NCBI GenBank assembly: GCA_025774735.1
Contig: JALGZU010000010.1
Location: forward strand, 1 to 30,903
Origin: a candidate division LCP-89 bacterium
GTDB taxonomy: Bacteria > Electryoneota > B3-LCP
Reading direction: 5' to 3'
Length of the DNA stretch: 30,903 nucleotides
Position numbers and translations under genes: made by a program. Shown in pieces: positions 7,816 through 16,783 of the stretch. Position 1 is the stretch's first letter; every line of letters begins with the position of its first letter. Under the pieces are notes generated by a model. The model was not told where the DNA came from and searched no databases. It was given only the letters and a program-made list of their open reading frames with translations.

Positions 7816-10242
7816 TTATTCATAACGCAAGGACTTCACCGGATCGGCCACGGCGGCCCGGTAGGCCTGAAAACTGGACGTGCCGATGGCGAGAAGTACG
7901 GCAATGCAGCCGGCGAAGAGAAACGTCTCGACTCCTATGCTCACCCTAAAGGGAAATTCCTGCAGGAAGCTCCTCATCAGCAGGTATCCGAGCGGCCAGG
8001 CGATGACGTTGGCGATAGCGATGAGAATCATGAACTCTTTGGATAGCAACCGAATGATTCCGGTTACGCTGCTTCCCAGCACTTTGCGGATACCGATCTC
8101 ACGGGTCTTCTGCTCGGCTGTGTACGCGACCAGGCCGAAGATACCCAGACAGGCGATGATAATACTCAAGATCGCCAGACCGAGGAACATGCCCCCCTGA
8201 GAGCGCATCTCGGCGTAATTTGCGTCGATCTCTTCATCGAGAAAAGTGTACCTGTAATCGATGTTCGGGAGCGTGGCTCTCCAGGTCTTTTCGATGGCGG
8301 CGATGGATCCGGGGATATCGTCCGGGGGCAATTGGATGACGAGGGTATTGCACTTTTGCTGGTCGAGCATGATGACCGTAACGTCTTTGTAAGCCCAATT
8401 CAGGGGTGAGCCGTGAAAATCGTCCACCACACCGACGACTTCGTAGAATCCATCCTTCCGGTATAGTTTGTAGCCGATAGGATTATCGATTTCCAGATGC
8501 TGCACCGCTTTTTCTGTCAATATGATGGGGTGGGTGTCGCCATCGCTCAGCTCACTCGAGAATCCCCGCCCCTGGGTGATCTGCAAGCCGAAGGTGGAGA
8601 GAAAATCGTAATCCGCCCGGAACAATTTCCCCACGATCTGATCTTCGTCACGGCACCTTTCATCCGTGTAGAAGCCGTGAAAGGTATATGACTTTCGCCC
8701 CGGGGGATTGTTGGTCATGGTGGCGCTGAGGACATTATGATTGCGCAGGATTTCATTTTTCATCAGTTGACAGTTCTCGTTGGCATCTTGGCCGTCGAAA
8801 TCCAGGATCAGCATGTTCTCTCGGTCAAATCCGAGCTTCATGCTGGTGATGTAATTCATCTGCCGGTAGATCGTGGTGGTACAGATGATAAAGAAGATTG
8901 CCAGCCCGAACTGGAAGACGACCAGAACCTTTCGAAGTTTTGATTTTGAAGAACTGATCCTGAATTTGCTCTGTAGAATCTGGATGGGCTGGTGCCGGGC
9001 CAGATAGAGAGCCGGGTAGAATCCGGCGAGGATGCCGACGACCACGATCAACGCCGCGATCGACAGCATCATAAGAGGACTGGCGAAAAAATTGACGGAG
9101 GCTTCCCGGCCGTAGAAGGTGTCGAAGGAGGGTTTGACCAGTTCGTAGAACACGATGCCTATGCCCATGGAAATCAAGGTGATGAGCATGGATTCACCCA
9201 GGAACTGAGGAACCAGATGAGATTTGAACGCCCCGAACACTTTGCGCACCCCGACCTCCTTCACCCTTTCGGCAGATTTGGCCGTGGAGAGATTGATGAA
9301 GTTGGCGATCGCCTGAATGAGTATGAATAGAGCGACCAGGCCTATGCCGATGATCATTGAGACTTCTCCCATAGGACTGAGTTGTCTCTGGTAGCGGGAG
9401 CCTAAAGAGCCAAAATATATTTTACGTAAAGGCTGAAGACGAAATTCGTATTCTTCAGCTGCTTCCGGGCTCAGATGACTTTTCAAAATCGATGGAATTT
9501 TCGATTCCACCACCCCCGGATCTACCCCCTCCCGCAACAGTAGGTAGATGTAGTCCGTCCCGAATCGGTCCCAGGAGCATGGATTCTGACCGATTCGCTC
9601 AAGCGTCGCATAAGATACCATCGCGTCGCAGTAGATCTGCGTGTTCTGCGGGAAATCCTTGATAATTCCGGTAACCTGACATTCATACTGGTCGTTTATC
9701 TTGATCACTCGACCCACCGGATTCTGGTTTTTAAAAAACTCTTTGGCGACTTTTTCGGTCAGCAGAACCGAGTAGGGCTGTTCGAGAGCTGTTGCCGGAT
9801 CGCCCTGGAGGAGATCGACCGTGAACAGGTCGAAGAATCTGGAATCCGTGTAGAAAATATCTCTCCCGTGAACGTAGGCCTGATTGGGACGTTCGTTGAC
9901 GACTTTCTGTCGTTTGTTATCGATTTCGATGTTATTGAACCTCTCCACGCGAAACATCGCGGCGGTTTCCACTTCCAGCAATTCCTCGACCATCGCCGGA
10001 CCCAGCGGCGCCATAACGCGAGCCATGTGGGTCTCTTCGTTCTCGTGGTAATAGCTGCCGTTGACGCGATAAATTCGGTCTCGGTTCTCCTGGAAATTCT
10101 CGAAGCTCAGCTCGTAGCTGATGTGCCCCAGAATCAACGAACATAGCGCCAGACCAAATGCCAGACCGAAGACGTTGATCAGGGTGAAGAGTTTATGTTT
10201 GTACAGGTTCCTGAAGGCGGTTATTAAGTAGTTCTTCAGCAT
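7816..10242 (-). CDS. ABC transporter permease, FtsX/MacB type, divergent 808-aa member
   Basis: The longest and most divergent intact permease of the array. It begins MLKNYLITAFRNLYKHKLFT with LILGHISYELSFENF after helix 1, where the siblings have LILLWVQDELSFDRF. It has a longer first periplasmic domain (an insert around residues 95-125, NKRQKVVNERPNQAYVHGRD) and AIANFINLSTAKSAERVKEVG at the central helix block. The last block keeps EQKTREIGIRKVLGSSVTGI and the end is again DPVKSLRYE. Its DNA looks more G+C rich than the three genes downstream. It is the first permease after the 96-residue orphan gene, with a 40-nt gap. Probably an older lineage within the array that pairs with the same ATPase. 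Confidence 0.92.
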   Translation of the reverse strand: MLKNYLITAFRNLYKHKLFTLINVFGLAFGLALCSLILGHISYELSFENFQENRDRIYRVNGSYYHENEETHMARVMAPLGPAMVEELLEVETAAMFRVERFNNIEIDNKRQKVVNERPNQAYVHGRDIFYTDSRFFDLFTVDLLQGDPATALEQPYSVLLTEKVAKEFFKNQNPVGRVIKINDQYECQVTGIIKDFPQNTQIYCDAMVSYATLERIGQNPCSWDRFGTDYIYLLLREGVDPGVVESKIPSILKSHLSPEAAEEYEFRLQPLRKIYFGSLGSRYQRQLSPMGEVSMIIGIGLVALFILIQAIANFINLSTAKSAERVKEVGVRKVFGAFKSHLVPQFLGESMLITLISMGIGIVFYELVKPSFDTFYGREASVNFFASPLMMLSIAALIVVVGILAGFYPALYLARHQPIQILQSKFRISSSKSKLRKVLVVFQFGLAIFFIICTTTIYRQMNYITSMKLGFDRENMLILDFDGQDANENCQLMKNEILRNHNVLSATMTNNPPGRKSYTFHGFYTDERCRDEDQIVGKLFRADYDFLSTFGLQITQGRGFSSELSDGDTHPIILTEKAVQHLEIDNPIGYKLYRKDGFYEVVGVVDDFHGSPLNWAYKDVTVIMLDQQKCNTLVIQLPPDDIPGSIAAIEKTWRATLPNIDYRYTFLDEEIDANYAEMRSQGGMFLGLAILSIIIACLGIFGLVAYTAEQKTREIGIRKVLGSSVTGIIRLLSKEFMILIAIANVIAWPLGYLLMRSFLQEFPFRVSIGVETFLFAGCIAVLLAIGTSSFQAYRAAVADPVKSLRYE

Positions 10243-10282
10243 TATTGACCTACCCTGTTGTCTGCAGAGTTAAGATGGAATT

Positions 10283-10573
10283 TTATTTGTCGGTAGTCAT
10301 TGCAGCAGTTTCTCGTACCGTCCTTTTCCTGAACATGATCGGAATCTGGCTCTGCGTCGGCGCCCCGATCTGGATCAATTTCCAGTCCCGGTCATGTTCG
10401 CGAATAACCCGCTTCAAGACGGCGACCATCTCTTCGGAAGTCGGTTCGTCGGTCTCCCAGTCCACGATTTCAACGCGGTACTGGATGCGCCGCTTTTTGC
10501 CGTTGATCTGAACGTCGATTTCGATGTTCTGCTCGGCTTCGAGCGTCGGGATTTGCAGGACGATCTCTCTCAT
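10283..10573 (-). CDS. hypothetical 96-aa protein inside the permease operon
   Basis: I do not recognise this protein. It sits between two permease genes on the same strand, 32 nt after one and 40 nt before the next, and has a good ribosome site (GAAAGG, 8 nt before the ATG), so it is very likely translated. It has no signal peptide and no membrane helix. The first half looks beta-rich (EIVLQIPTLEAEQNIEIDVQ, then RRIQYRVEIVDWET). A predicted helix at about 46-60 (TSEEMVAVLKRVIREHDRD) is followed by WKLIQIGAPTQSQIPIMFRKR. It is acidic in the middle and basic near the end. It could be a small cytoplasmic accessory of the transporter or an unrelated passenger; no function is claimed. Confidence 0.7.
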   Translation of the reverse strand: MREIVLQIPTLEAEQNIEIDVQINGKKRRIQYRVEIVDWETDEPTSEEMVAVLKRVIREHDRDWKLIQIGAPTQSQIPIMFRKRTVRETAAMTTDK

Positions 10574-10605
10574 CGGTTGAGCCTTTCATACCGTTGTCAG
10601 GACTG

Positions 10606-12883
10606 TTACTCGCATCGCAGCGAAGTGACCGGATTAGATGTAGCGGCTTTGATGGCTTGGAAACTGACCGTGAACAGCGCAATCACCAGCGCCGCAGCGC
10701 CGGACAGGATATATATGCCTGAACCCAGATCTATCCGATAAGCGAAATTCCTTAACCAGAAATCCGTGATATAATAGGCTACGGGCCAGGCAAGGATGTT
10801 CGCTGTCACAACCATGAACAGGAACTCTCTGGATAACAGCAATACCAAGTTGGGAACCGAAGCTCCCAAGACTTTGCGGATGCCGATCTCCTTGGTGCGC
10901 CGTTCAGCCGAGAAAGAGGCCAGGCCGAACAGTCCCAGGCAGGAAACAAAGATGGCGATCAGGGTGGCGTATTGCATAATTCGGCCGACTCTGGTTTCGG
11001 TTCGGTATAAATTTTCGTAGGTCTGGTTGAGAAAATGGTATTCAAACGGCAAGCCGGGGTTGATTTTTGACCAAGTCAGTTCGATGACCGAAAGAGTCTC
11101 GGGAATATCGCTTCCCCGGGTTTTAATCAACACGATCCCGTACTGCGTCGCGGACGTGACGTCCGACAGGAGGTGAAAAACGTGCGGTTCAATCCGATTG
11201 TGCAGGGAGCGGAGATGTACATCTCGGACGATTCCGATGATCGTTCCCTGCTTATCATTGTAAGAAAACTCCTTGCCTACGGGATTTTCAAGCCCCGTCT
11301 GTCTTACGGCCTCTTCATTCAAGATGAAGGCTTCTTCAGGGTCGGTAATCCGGTCTGGCGAGAAGTATCTCCCTTGCAAAAGATCCACATCCAGTGTCCG
11401 AAAAAAATCGTAATCAACGGCGGAGACGATCATATCAACGGATTGCTCCTCCCGTTTTCCTTCCCAGTTATAGGCCGTTGTGCGGTTGCAAAGGGTCGCG
11501 GACAGGTAATCCTGAGCGGAAACATCCCGAATATCGGGATACTTCAGCAGGTCGTCTTTAAGCGTCGCGTATTTATCGCCGATCTGTCCCTTGATCGGGA
11601 TGTAGATAATCCTATCCTTATCGAATCCTAACTCTTTATGCCGGATAAAATTCAGCTGGCTGTAAACCACCAGCGTCCCACATATCAGAATGAGGGAGAC
11701 GGCGAACTGAAAGACGACCAGAATTTTTCTGTAAATGCCCTTCCCGCCAGAAAACTGACCGCCTTGTAAAATGGCGGCAGTTTTAAAGGAGGAGAGAAAA
11801 AGCGCCGGGTAACTTCCGGCTGCTATTCCGGTAAATAGAACCAGGAAGAACACCATGACGACATACTGGTTGTTCTTCACGTCCAGCGTCAAGTCTTTGC
11901 CTGCCAGTTGATTGAATGTGGGCAGGACGATTTCCACCAGGCCGACGGCCAGAACGGTGGCGAGGAGCGTTAATACGAACGATTCTCCGATGAATTGCTT
12001 GATGAGATCAAGACGATTGGCTCCGACCGTTTTGCGCATCCCGATCTCTTTCGATCTCGCCGCGGAACGCGCCGTGGTAAGATTGATGAAGTTGATGCAC
12101 GCCACCAGAAGAATGAAGAAGGCAATCAGGGATAATCCGTAGGTATATCTGGAATCGCCGATCAGTCCGTAGCTGTACTTCACGGGTGATGTCGGGACCG
12201 ATGCTCTGAGGGTCCGTTCCTTTTCTGAGTAGGATGTACGTTCCAAAATTGAAGGAACCCCAACTGAGTCCCCAGCCAGCATACTGGTCTATGAATTGGA
12301 AGGGAACCAGGAAATCAAACTGGAGATGGGAATTGTGAGGGATGTTTTTTACAACGCCGGTGACGGTAACGTTCTTCCCCTCAATGTCTATGGTGCTGCC
12401 GATTGGGGAGGTGCCGCTGAAATATTTATCGGCCATCGCCTCGGTGATCACAATATCATGGGGATGCTTCAAAGCCTTGTTCGGATCTCCCTGTACGAAC
12501 GGGAAGGTGAACATCTCCAAGAACGCCGGATCCACCAATAAGCCCTGGTCTTCGTAAAACGCCCTATCGCCGGACCGGAAGACCTTTCGCGGAACAGTGG
12601 CAATTCGGCTGACGCCTTCGACGTGGGGGATTGCTTCTGAGATGGCCGGTGCCAGAGGAGCCGGAGTTCCCCAGAACCCCTCCCAATACTGGCTATCGCT
12701 TATTACGCGGTAAATCTCATCCCGCCGATGGTGGAACCGGTCAAAGCTCAGTTCATCCTGCACCCAGAGCAGGATGAGCATGCAGACCGCCAGTCCGACT
12801 GCCAGTCCTGAGAGATTGAGGGCGGAATAGCCCCTCTGACGGGTAAGGATTCTGAGGGCTGATACCAGGTAATGCTTGAACAT
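10606..12883 (-). pseudogene. ABC transporter permease, FtsX/MacB type, broken by an out-of-frame internal deletion
   Basis: This is the first permease after the ATPase gene. The N-terminal frame runs from the ATG at 12883 (MFKHYLVSALRILTRQRGYS) through helix 1 and the first periplasmic domain to about 12200 (ILLRKGTDPQSI). It then enters nonsense and stops at 12008. The family resemblance resumes in another frame at about 12178 (KYSYGLIGDSRYTYGLSLIA) and continues to the normal end NPVTSLRCE at 10606. Intact siblings have about 40 residues between these landmarks, but only 55 nt remain here, so roughly 65 nt are missing. The total length of 2278 nt is not a multiple of three. The rest of the gene shows no decay, so the lesion is recent or is an assembly error. 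An internal ATG at 12282 exists but would yield a protein lacking the first helix. Confidence 0.85.
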
Positions 12884-12975
12884 GATTAAAATCTGCGGTT
12901 CTTCATCACGGGGTAATTTTGAGTTCGTGGGGGTGCCGTCGCAGGGTGGTCAGTCGTAACGGGAATCTGCCGACA

Positions 12976-13665
12976 TCAGACATGAAACTTTCCGTTTAAA
13001 TCTTCGGAGACGATCTGCCCGTCGAAGAGGTGGACAATGCGATGACTGTACTCTGCGTACGCCGGCGAGTGGGTTACCATGATGATGGTGGTGCCGTTCT
13101 CGTTCAGATCCGATAGCATTCTCATGACTTCATCACCGTGAGCTGAATCGAGGTTACCTGTAGGTTCATCAGCCAGGATAATCTTGGGCTTGGCGATGAC
13201 CGCTCGGGCGACGGCGGCACGCTGCTGCTGGCCGCCCGAGAGCTGCTGGGGGAAATGATTCCGGCGCGCCATGATTTCCATCTGTTCCAGCACCTCTTCG
13301 ACCCGCTTTTTCCTTTCGCTTCCGGATACGCCCAGGTAAAGCAGGGGCAGTTCAACATTTTCGAACACGGTCAGTTCGTCGATCAGATTGAAGCTCTGGA
13401 AGACGAAACCGATGTTTCTTTTGCGGAGGTTAGCCCGCTGCCTCTCCGTATAGCCGGACACCTCTTCATCCAGGAAAAAGTACTCCCCTCCGCCGGGATT
13501 GTCGAGCATGCCGAGAATGTTCAGCAGCGTGGATTTGCCGCACCCTGAAGGCCCCATAACGGCTACGAATTCGCCCTGCTGGATCTCCAGACTGACTTCG
13601 TTCAAAGCGGTCGTTTCGACCTCTTCGGTGGTGTAGACTTTAACGAGATTGGTTGTCTTAATCAT
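12976..13665 (-). CDS. ABC transporter ATP-binding protein, MacB/LolD family
   Basis: The 229-residue ATPase powers the permeases encoded downstream. Walker A is GPSGCGKS at 38-45, the Q-loop is Q90, the signature LSGGQ is at 142-146, Walker B ILADEP at 163-168, and the switch histidine is H199. All catalytic parts are present and the length is normal for the LolD/MacB/FtsE-type clade. The start has GGAGAAG a few bases upstream. It lies 46 nt after the adaptor gene and 92 nt before the first (broken) permease. It is the only ATPase gene in the cluster, so it probably pairs with several different permeases. Confidence 0.95.
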   Translation of the reverse strand: MIKTTNLVKVYTTEEVETTALNEVSLEIQQGEFVAVMGPSGCGKSTLLNILGMLDNPGGGEYFFLDEEVSGYTERQRANLRKRNIGFVFQSFNLIDELTVFENVELPLLYLGVSGSERKKRVEEVLEQMEIMARRNHFPQQLSGGQQQRAAVARAVIAKPKIILADEPTGNLDSAHGDEVMRMLSDLNENGTTIIMVTHSPAYAEYSHRIVHLFDGQIVSEDLNGKFHV

Positions 13666-13711
13666 TGCTCTTCTCCGGTATCTATCGGGGGATGCGTTTT
13701 CTTTCGGTTAT

Positions 13712-14965
13712 TTACTCTTTTATAATCAGTTTATCGATGTCTCCGTAACTGTCGTAGGATGAGGTAATCACGCGTTCGCCCGGCTCAAGGCCTTCCAAAA
13801 CTTCGAAGTAGTTGGGATTCTGCCGCCCCAGCCTTATCCGCCTCTTGGTGGCGAAATCGCCGCTCTCATTCAGAATGTACACCCAGTTGCCGCCGGTTGT
13901 CTGATAAAACCCGCCCCGGTCCAGGAGAACGGCTTCGGCCAGATCTCCCAATTCTACCTTGATGTGTAAGGTCTGTCCCCGCCGGATTCCTCCAGGTTCA
14001 TCACCGACGAACTCCATGTCCACTTCGAAGCGCCCGTTGATGACTTCCGGGTATACCTTGCTGATGACCAGGTGGTACTCCTGATCCGCGAAGGTGAATT
14101 CACCCTTCTGGCCGTAATTGATGCGGACGATGTAATGTTCATCGATGGGTACCCGAATCTTGAAACCGTCCAGAACATCGATCTGACCGAGCCTCTCGCC
14201 GGGCACCTTGGATTCGCCGATTTCGGCGTTGAGAGAAGTCAGGTGACCCGACACCGGCACCGTGATTACCAGGTTGTCCAGGTTGCTTTTCACTACCTCA
14301 AGGTTGTCCGTCATCCTCTCGAGGCCGGTTTCCAACTGTTCGATCTGGGTTTCCCGGTAGAGGGAATCCTGCTCGTGGGTTTTAGTGGCCAGGTCGCGCT
14401 TCTGGGCCAGATAGTCGAAACGGTCCTTGACCTCTTCGAATTCCTGGTCCGAGATCAGATTCTTCCCCTTTAATCCGAGGCTGTTCTGGTAGAGCCGTTC
14501 CTGGGTTTTTATCTGGTAGTTCAATTCCAGGATCTGGGCCTGGACGGCCAGGCGGTTCTGTTCCATGGCCAGGCGGGTGTTGCGAAGATTGTTGCTCTGC
14601 TGGAAGAGTTCCGCCTCCCGGTACATGATGTCGAGCAGCAGATTCGTGTTCGCCAACTTGAGGATCTTATCGCCCCGGTTGACCAGACTGCCGGCTTCCA
14701 GATAGATGGTGTCGACTCTCCCCCCTTCGATGGCGTCCAGGTAGATGGTGGTGATGGGGATGACCGTTCCGATGACCGGAATGAACTCCTGGAACGGTCC
14801 TCTCAGGACTTCCGATACTGTGATACGTTCCCCTTTAACGTTCAGCTTTGAGCTGTAGTCGCCGAAGAAGATGCTGCGCATTACCAGGATTGCGGCGATG
14901 CCCGCCACACTGACCCAGGCGATTCTTTTCACGGTCCATTTCTTCTTCTTTATGGGACGATCCAT
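13712..14965 (-). CDS. periplasmic adaptor (membrane fusion) protein, HlyD/MacA type
   Basis: Bridges the inner-membrane ABC transporter to the periplasm, and probably to an outer-membrane channel. From the chosen start (MDRPIKKKKWTVKRI) the order is: a cytoplasmic basic tail, one membrane helix at about 13-31, a barrel-sandwich half (GGRVDTIYLEAGSLVNRGDKIL, about 84-105), a long alpha-hairpin at about 110-225, the second barrel-sandwich half (VPVSGHLTSLNAEIGESKV), and beta-barrel and membrane-proximal domains ending LKPGERV-like (LEPGERVITSSYD). The frame is also open to an ATG at 15040, adding 25 residues. I prefer 14965 because MDR plus a basic tract plus a helix is the usual N terminus of this family; neither start has a strong ribosome site. 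No outer-membrane factor gene is in the window. First gene of the minus-strand operon. Confidence 0.9.
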   Translation of the reverse strand: MDRPIKKKKWTVKRIAWVSVAGIAAILVMRSIFFGDYSSKLNVKGERITVSEVLRGPFQEFIPVIGTVIPITTIYLDAIEGGRVDTIYLEAGSLVNRGDKILKLANTNLLLDIMYREAELFQQSNNLRNTRLAMEQNRLAVQAQILELNYQIKTQERLYQNSLGLKGKNLISDQEFEEVKDRFDYLAQKRDLATKTHEQDSLYRETQIEQLETGLERMTDNLEVVKSNLDNLVITVPVSGHLTSLNAEIGESKVPGERLGQIDVLDGFKIRVPIDEHYIVRINYGQKGEFTFADQEYHLVISKVYPEVINGRFEVDMEFVGDEPGGIRRGQTLHIKVELGDLAEAVLLDRGGFYQTTGGNWVYILNESGDFATKRRIRLGRQNPNYFEVLEGLEPGERVITSSYDSYGDIDKLIIKE

Positions 14966-15226
14966 GACAGATACCGGATATTTTCCAGAGTTAACCCTTT
15001 GCCCGATAAAATACAACTTTGATGCCACTTTCTCCACCATGGGGAATCCGATTCTCTAATCGATCTCATCCAGATGAACATGAAACACAGTATCACATTG
15101 ATATTAATGAATTAACAATACAATCCGGAAACGTAAGTATGGCCGTAATCATACGGTTCTCCGTTCTTGAATTTCCTGCTCACTCAGCTCGTGCGTCGCT
15201 CAAGCGTCCGGTTGTGTTACAGTGAG

Positions 15227-15242
15227 TGTACGATATCGTACA
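15227..15242. promoter_or_regulatory. perfect 16-bp palindrome, candidate enhancer/operator site
   Basis: TGTACGATATCGTACA reads identically on both strands. It lies about 40 bp upstream of the -24 element of the sigma54 promoter, that is about 65-80 bp before the predicted transcript start. Upstream activating sequences of NtrC-family activators are often found at or beyond this range. It is also upstream of the divergent ABC operon, so one bound dimer could serve both directions. Symmetry and position are seen directly; binding by the adjacent regulator is inferred. Confidence 0.6.
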
Positions 15243-15281
15243 GTTGACTCGGTCCGCAGAACCGGTTTCGCACGTATTTTC

Positions 15282-15297
15282 TGGAATTAAATTTGCA
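15282..15297 (+). promoter_or_regulatory. sigma54 (RpoN) promoter for the response regulator/kinase pair
   Basis: TGGAATTAAATTTGCA has GG at 15283-15284 and GC at 15295-15296, exactly 10 bases apart, and a TTGCA -12 box as in the consensus TGGCAC-N5-TTGCW. The -24 box departs from consensus at two positions (GGAAT for GGCAC). The transcript would start near 15308, about 100 nt before the regulator ATG. The gene downstream encodes a sigma54 activator, which makes autoregulation likely. Confidence 0.65.
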
Positions 15298-15406
15298 TTT
15301 CGACATTGCTTTAATCGGTTGAGGTGCTTAAATTAACGCGCGAGTGAGGTACCGAGAGCATCCAGGGGTACGAATCGAATCTGATATGACCGAAAGGGAT
15401 CATGGC

Positions 15407-16783
15407 ATGACGAAGAAATCGGGGAAAGTGCTTATCGTCGACGATAACGAAGACATACTGTTGGCGGCGCGGATGTTTCTGAAGCAGCATGTCGGCCTGA
15501 TTCATACTGAGACGGACCCTAAGCACATCCCTTCCCTGCTGCGGAACGAGAACTATGACGTCATCCTGCTCGACATGAATTTTACCCGGGACGTCACCAG
15601 CGGCAGCGAGGGATTCTTATGGTTGGAGAAAATCCTCGACATCGATCCTTCAGCGGTAGTGGTGCTGATCACAGCTTACGGGGATGTCGAAATGGCTGTG
15701 CGTGCCATCAAGGCGGGGGCGACGGATTTTATATTGAAGCCCTGGCAGAATGAAAAACTGCTGGCAACCCTCTCGGCAGCCCTGAATCTGCGCCAATCGC
15801 GCCTTGAAGTGGACCGGCTGCGTTCTCGCCAGAGGCTGCTCAACGCCGATCTCGATCAGCGTTTCTACAATATGATCGGGGATTGCCCGGCTATGCTGGA
15901 AGTGTTCTCCATCATCGAAAAAGTAGCACAGACGGATGCAAACGTCCTGATCCTAGGGGAAAACGGCACGGGCAAGGAGTTGGTGGCTCGGGCCCTGCAC
16001 CGGGGTTCGTCCCGTTCAGGCGAGGTGTTCATGGGCGTGGATATGGCGGCCATCGCCGAAACTCTCTTCGAGAGTCAGTTGTTCGGGTACGAGAAGGGCG
16101 CCTTCACCGATGCTAAGGAGCGACGCCCGGGTCGGTTCGAGGTCGCCTCGGGGGGGACGCTGTTCCTGGATGAAATCGGCAATCTCAGCCTGCCGTTACA
16201 ATCCAAGTTGCTGCGGGTTTTGGAGACGCGCCAGATCACCCGGCTCGGCTCCAGCACTCCCATCGACATCGATATCCGCCTGATCTGCGCCACCAACCTG
16301 CCCATCAGCGACATGGTGTCGCGCAAGGAGTTCCGGCAGGATCTGCTCTACCGCATCAATACCGTAGAGATTAAGCTGCCCCCGCTGAAGGAACGCCAGG
16401 ATGATATCCCCCATCTCATGGAGCATTTTTTGAAGGTTTTTTCGGAAAAATACCGTAAGAAGATCACCCGCGTGAGCGCCACAGCAATGACCAAGCTGCA
16501 GAAGTACCGCTGGCCGGGCAACGTCCGGGAACTCCAGCACGCCATCGAGCGCGCCGTCATCTTGACTGAATCTCAGGTCCTCGAACCGGCGGATTTCGTC
16601 TTCACCGACATGGCCGAAGCCGGAGAGGGCATTTCATTCGACAGCTACAACCTGGATCAGGTGGAGAGGACCGTCATCCGGAAGGTGTTGACGAAACATG
16701 GCGGCAACGTTTCGCACGCTTCTGAAGAGTTGGGATTGACCAGAACCTCTCTGTACCGGAGAATGGAGAAACATGGTCTTTAA
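15407..16783 (+). CDS. sigma54-dependent response regulator, NtrC family
   Basis: A 458-residue transcription activator. The receiver domain at about 6-125 has the acidic pair D12/D13, phosphoacceptor D56 (VILLDMNF), T89 and K111. The AAA+ domain at about 155-385 has Walker A GENGTGK (184-190), the sigma54-contacting GAFTDA loop (231-236) and Walker B FLDEIG (253-258). A Fis-type helix-turn-helix lies at about 429-455. The ATG at 15407 is preferred because AAAGGG sits 8 nt upstream and the receiver fold begins immediately; the frame is open to 15344, giving 21 extra residues without family resemblance. It overlaps the kinase gene by 11 nt. Likely targets are its own sigma54 promoter and the divergent ABC operon. 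Confidence 0.94.
   Translation: MTKKSGKVLIVDDNEDILLAARMFLKQHVGLIHTETDPKHIPSLLRNENYDVILLDMNFTRDVTSGSEGFLWLEKILDIDPSAVVVLITAYGDVEMAVRAIKAGATDFILKPWQNEKLLATLSAALNLRQSRLEVDRLRSRQRLLNADLDQRFYNMIGDCPAMLEVFSIIEKVAQTDANVLILGENGTGKELVARALHRGSSRSGEVFMGVDMAAIAETLFESQLFGYEKGAFTDAKERRPGRFEVASGGTLFLDEIGNLSLPLQSKLLRVLETRQITRLGSSTPIDIDIRLICATNLPISDMVSRKEFRQDLLYRINTVEIKLPPLKERQDDIPHLMEHFLKVFSEKYRKKITRVSATAMTKLQKYRWPGNVRELQHAIERAVILTESQVLEPADFVFTDMAEAGEGISFDSYNLDQVERTVIRKVLTKHGGNVSHASEELGLTRTSLYRRMEKHGL

Larger units (their letters stand above)
14966..15406. promoter_or_regulatory. divergent control region between the ABC operon and the two-component genes
   Basis: About 440 bases without a convincing gene separate the adaptor start (minus strand) from the response-regulator start (plus strand). 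It holds a perfect palindrome at 15227-15242 and a sigma54-type promoter at 15282-15297 facing the regulator. I scanned the minus strand from 14966 to 15343 for the GG-N10-GC pattern and found no sigma54 promoter for the ABC operon, so that promoter is either of another type or not recognisable. The section 15081-15120 is notably A+T rich. Confidence 0.6.

Noticed and set aside
12008..12200. C-terminal tail of the first half of the broken permease as genuine protein
   Set aside because: The residues after the lesion resemble nothing in the family, while another frame over the same bases encodes the conserved helix block.
14966..15343. Sigma54 promoter for the ABC operon on the minus strand
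   Set aside because: Every GC was checked for CC ten bases further along the plus strand and none fitted.
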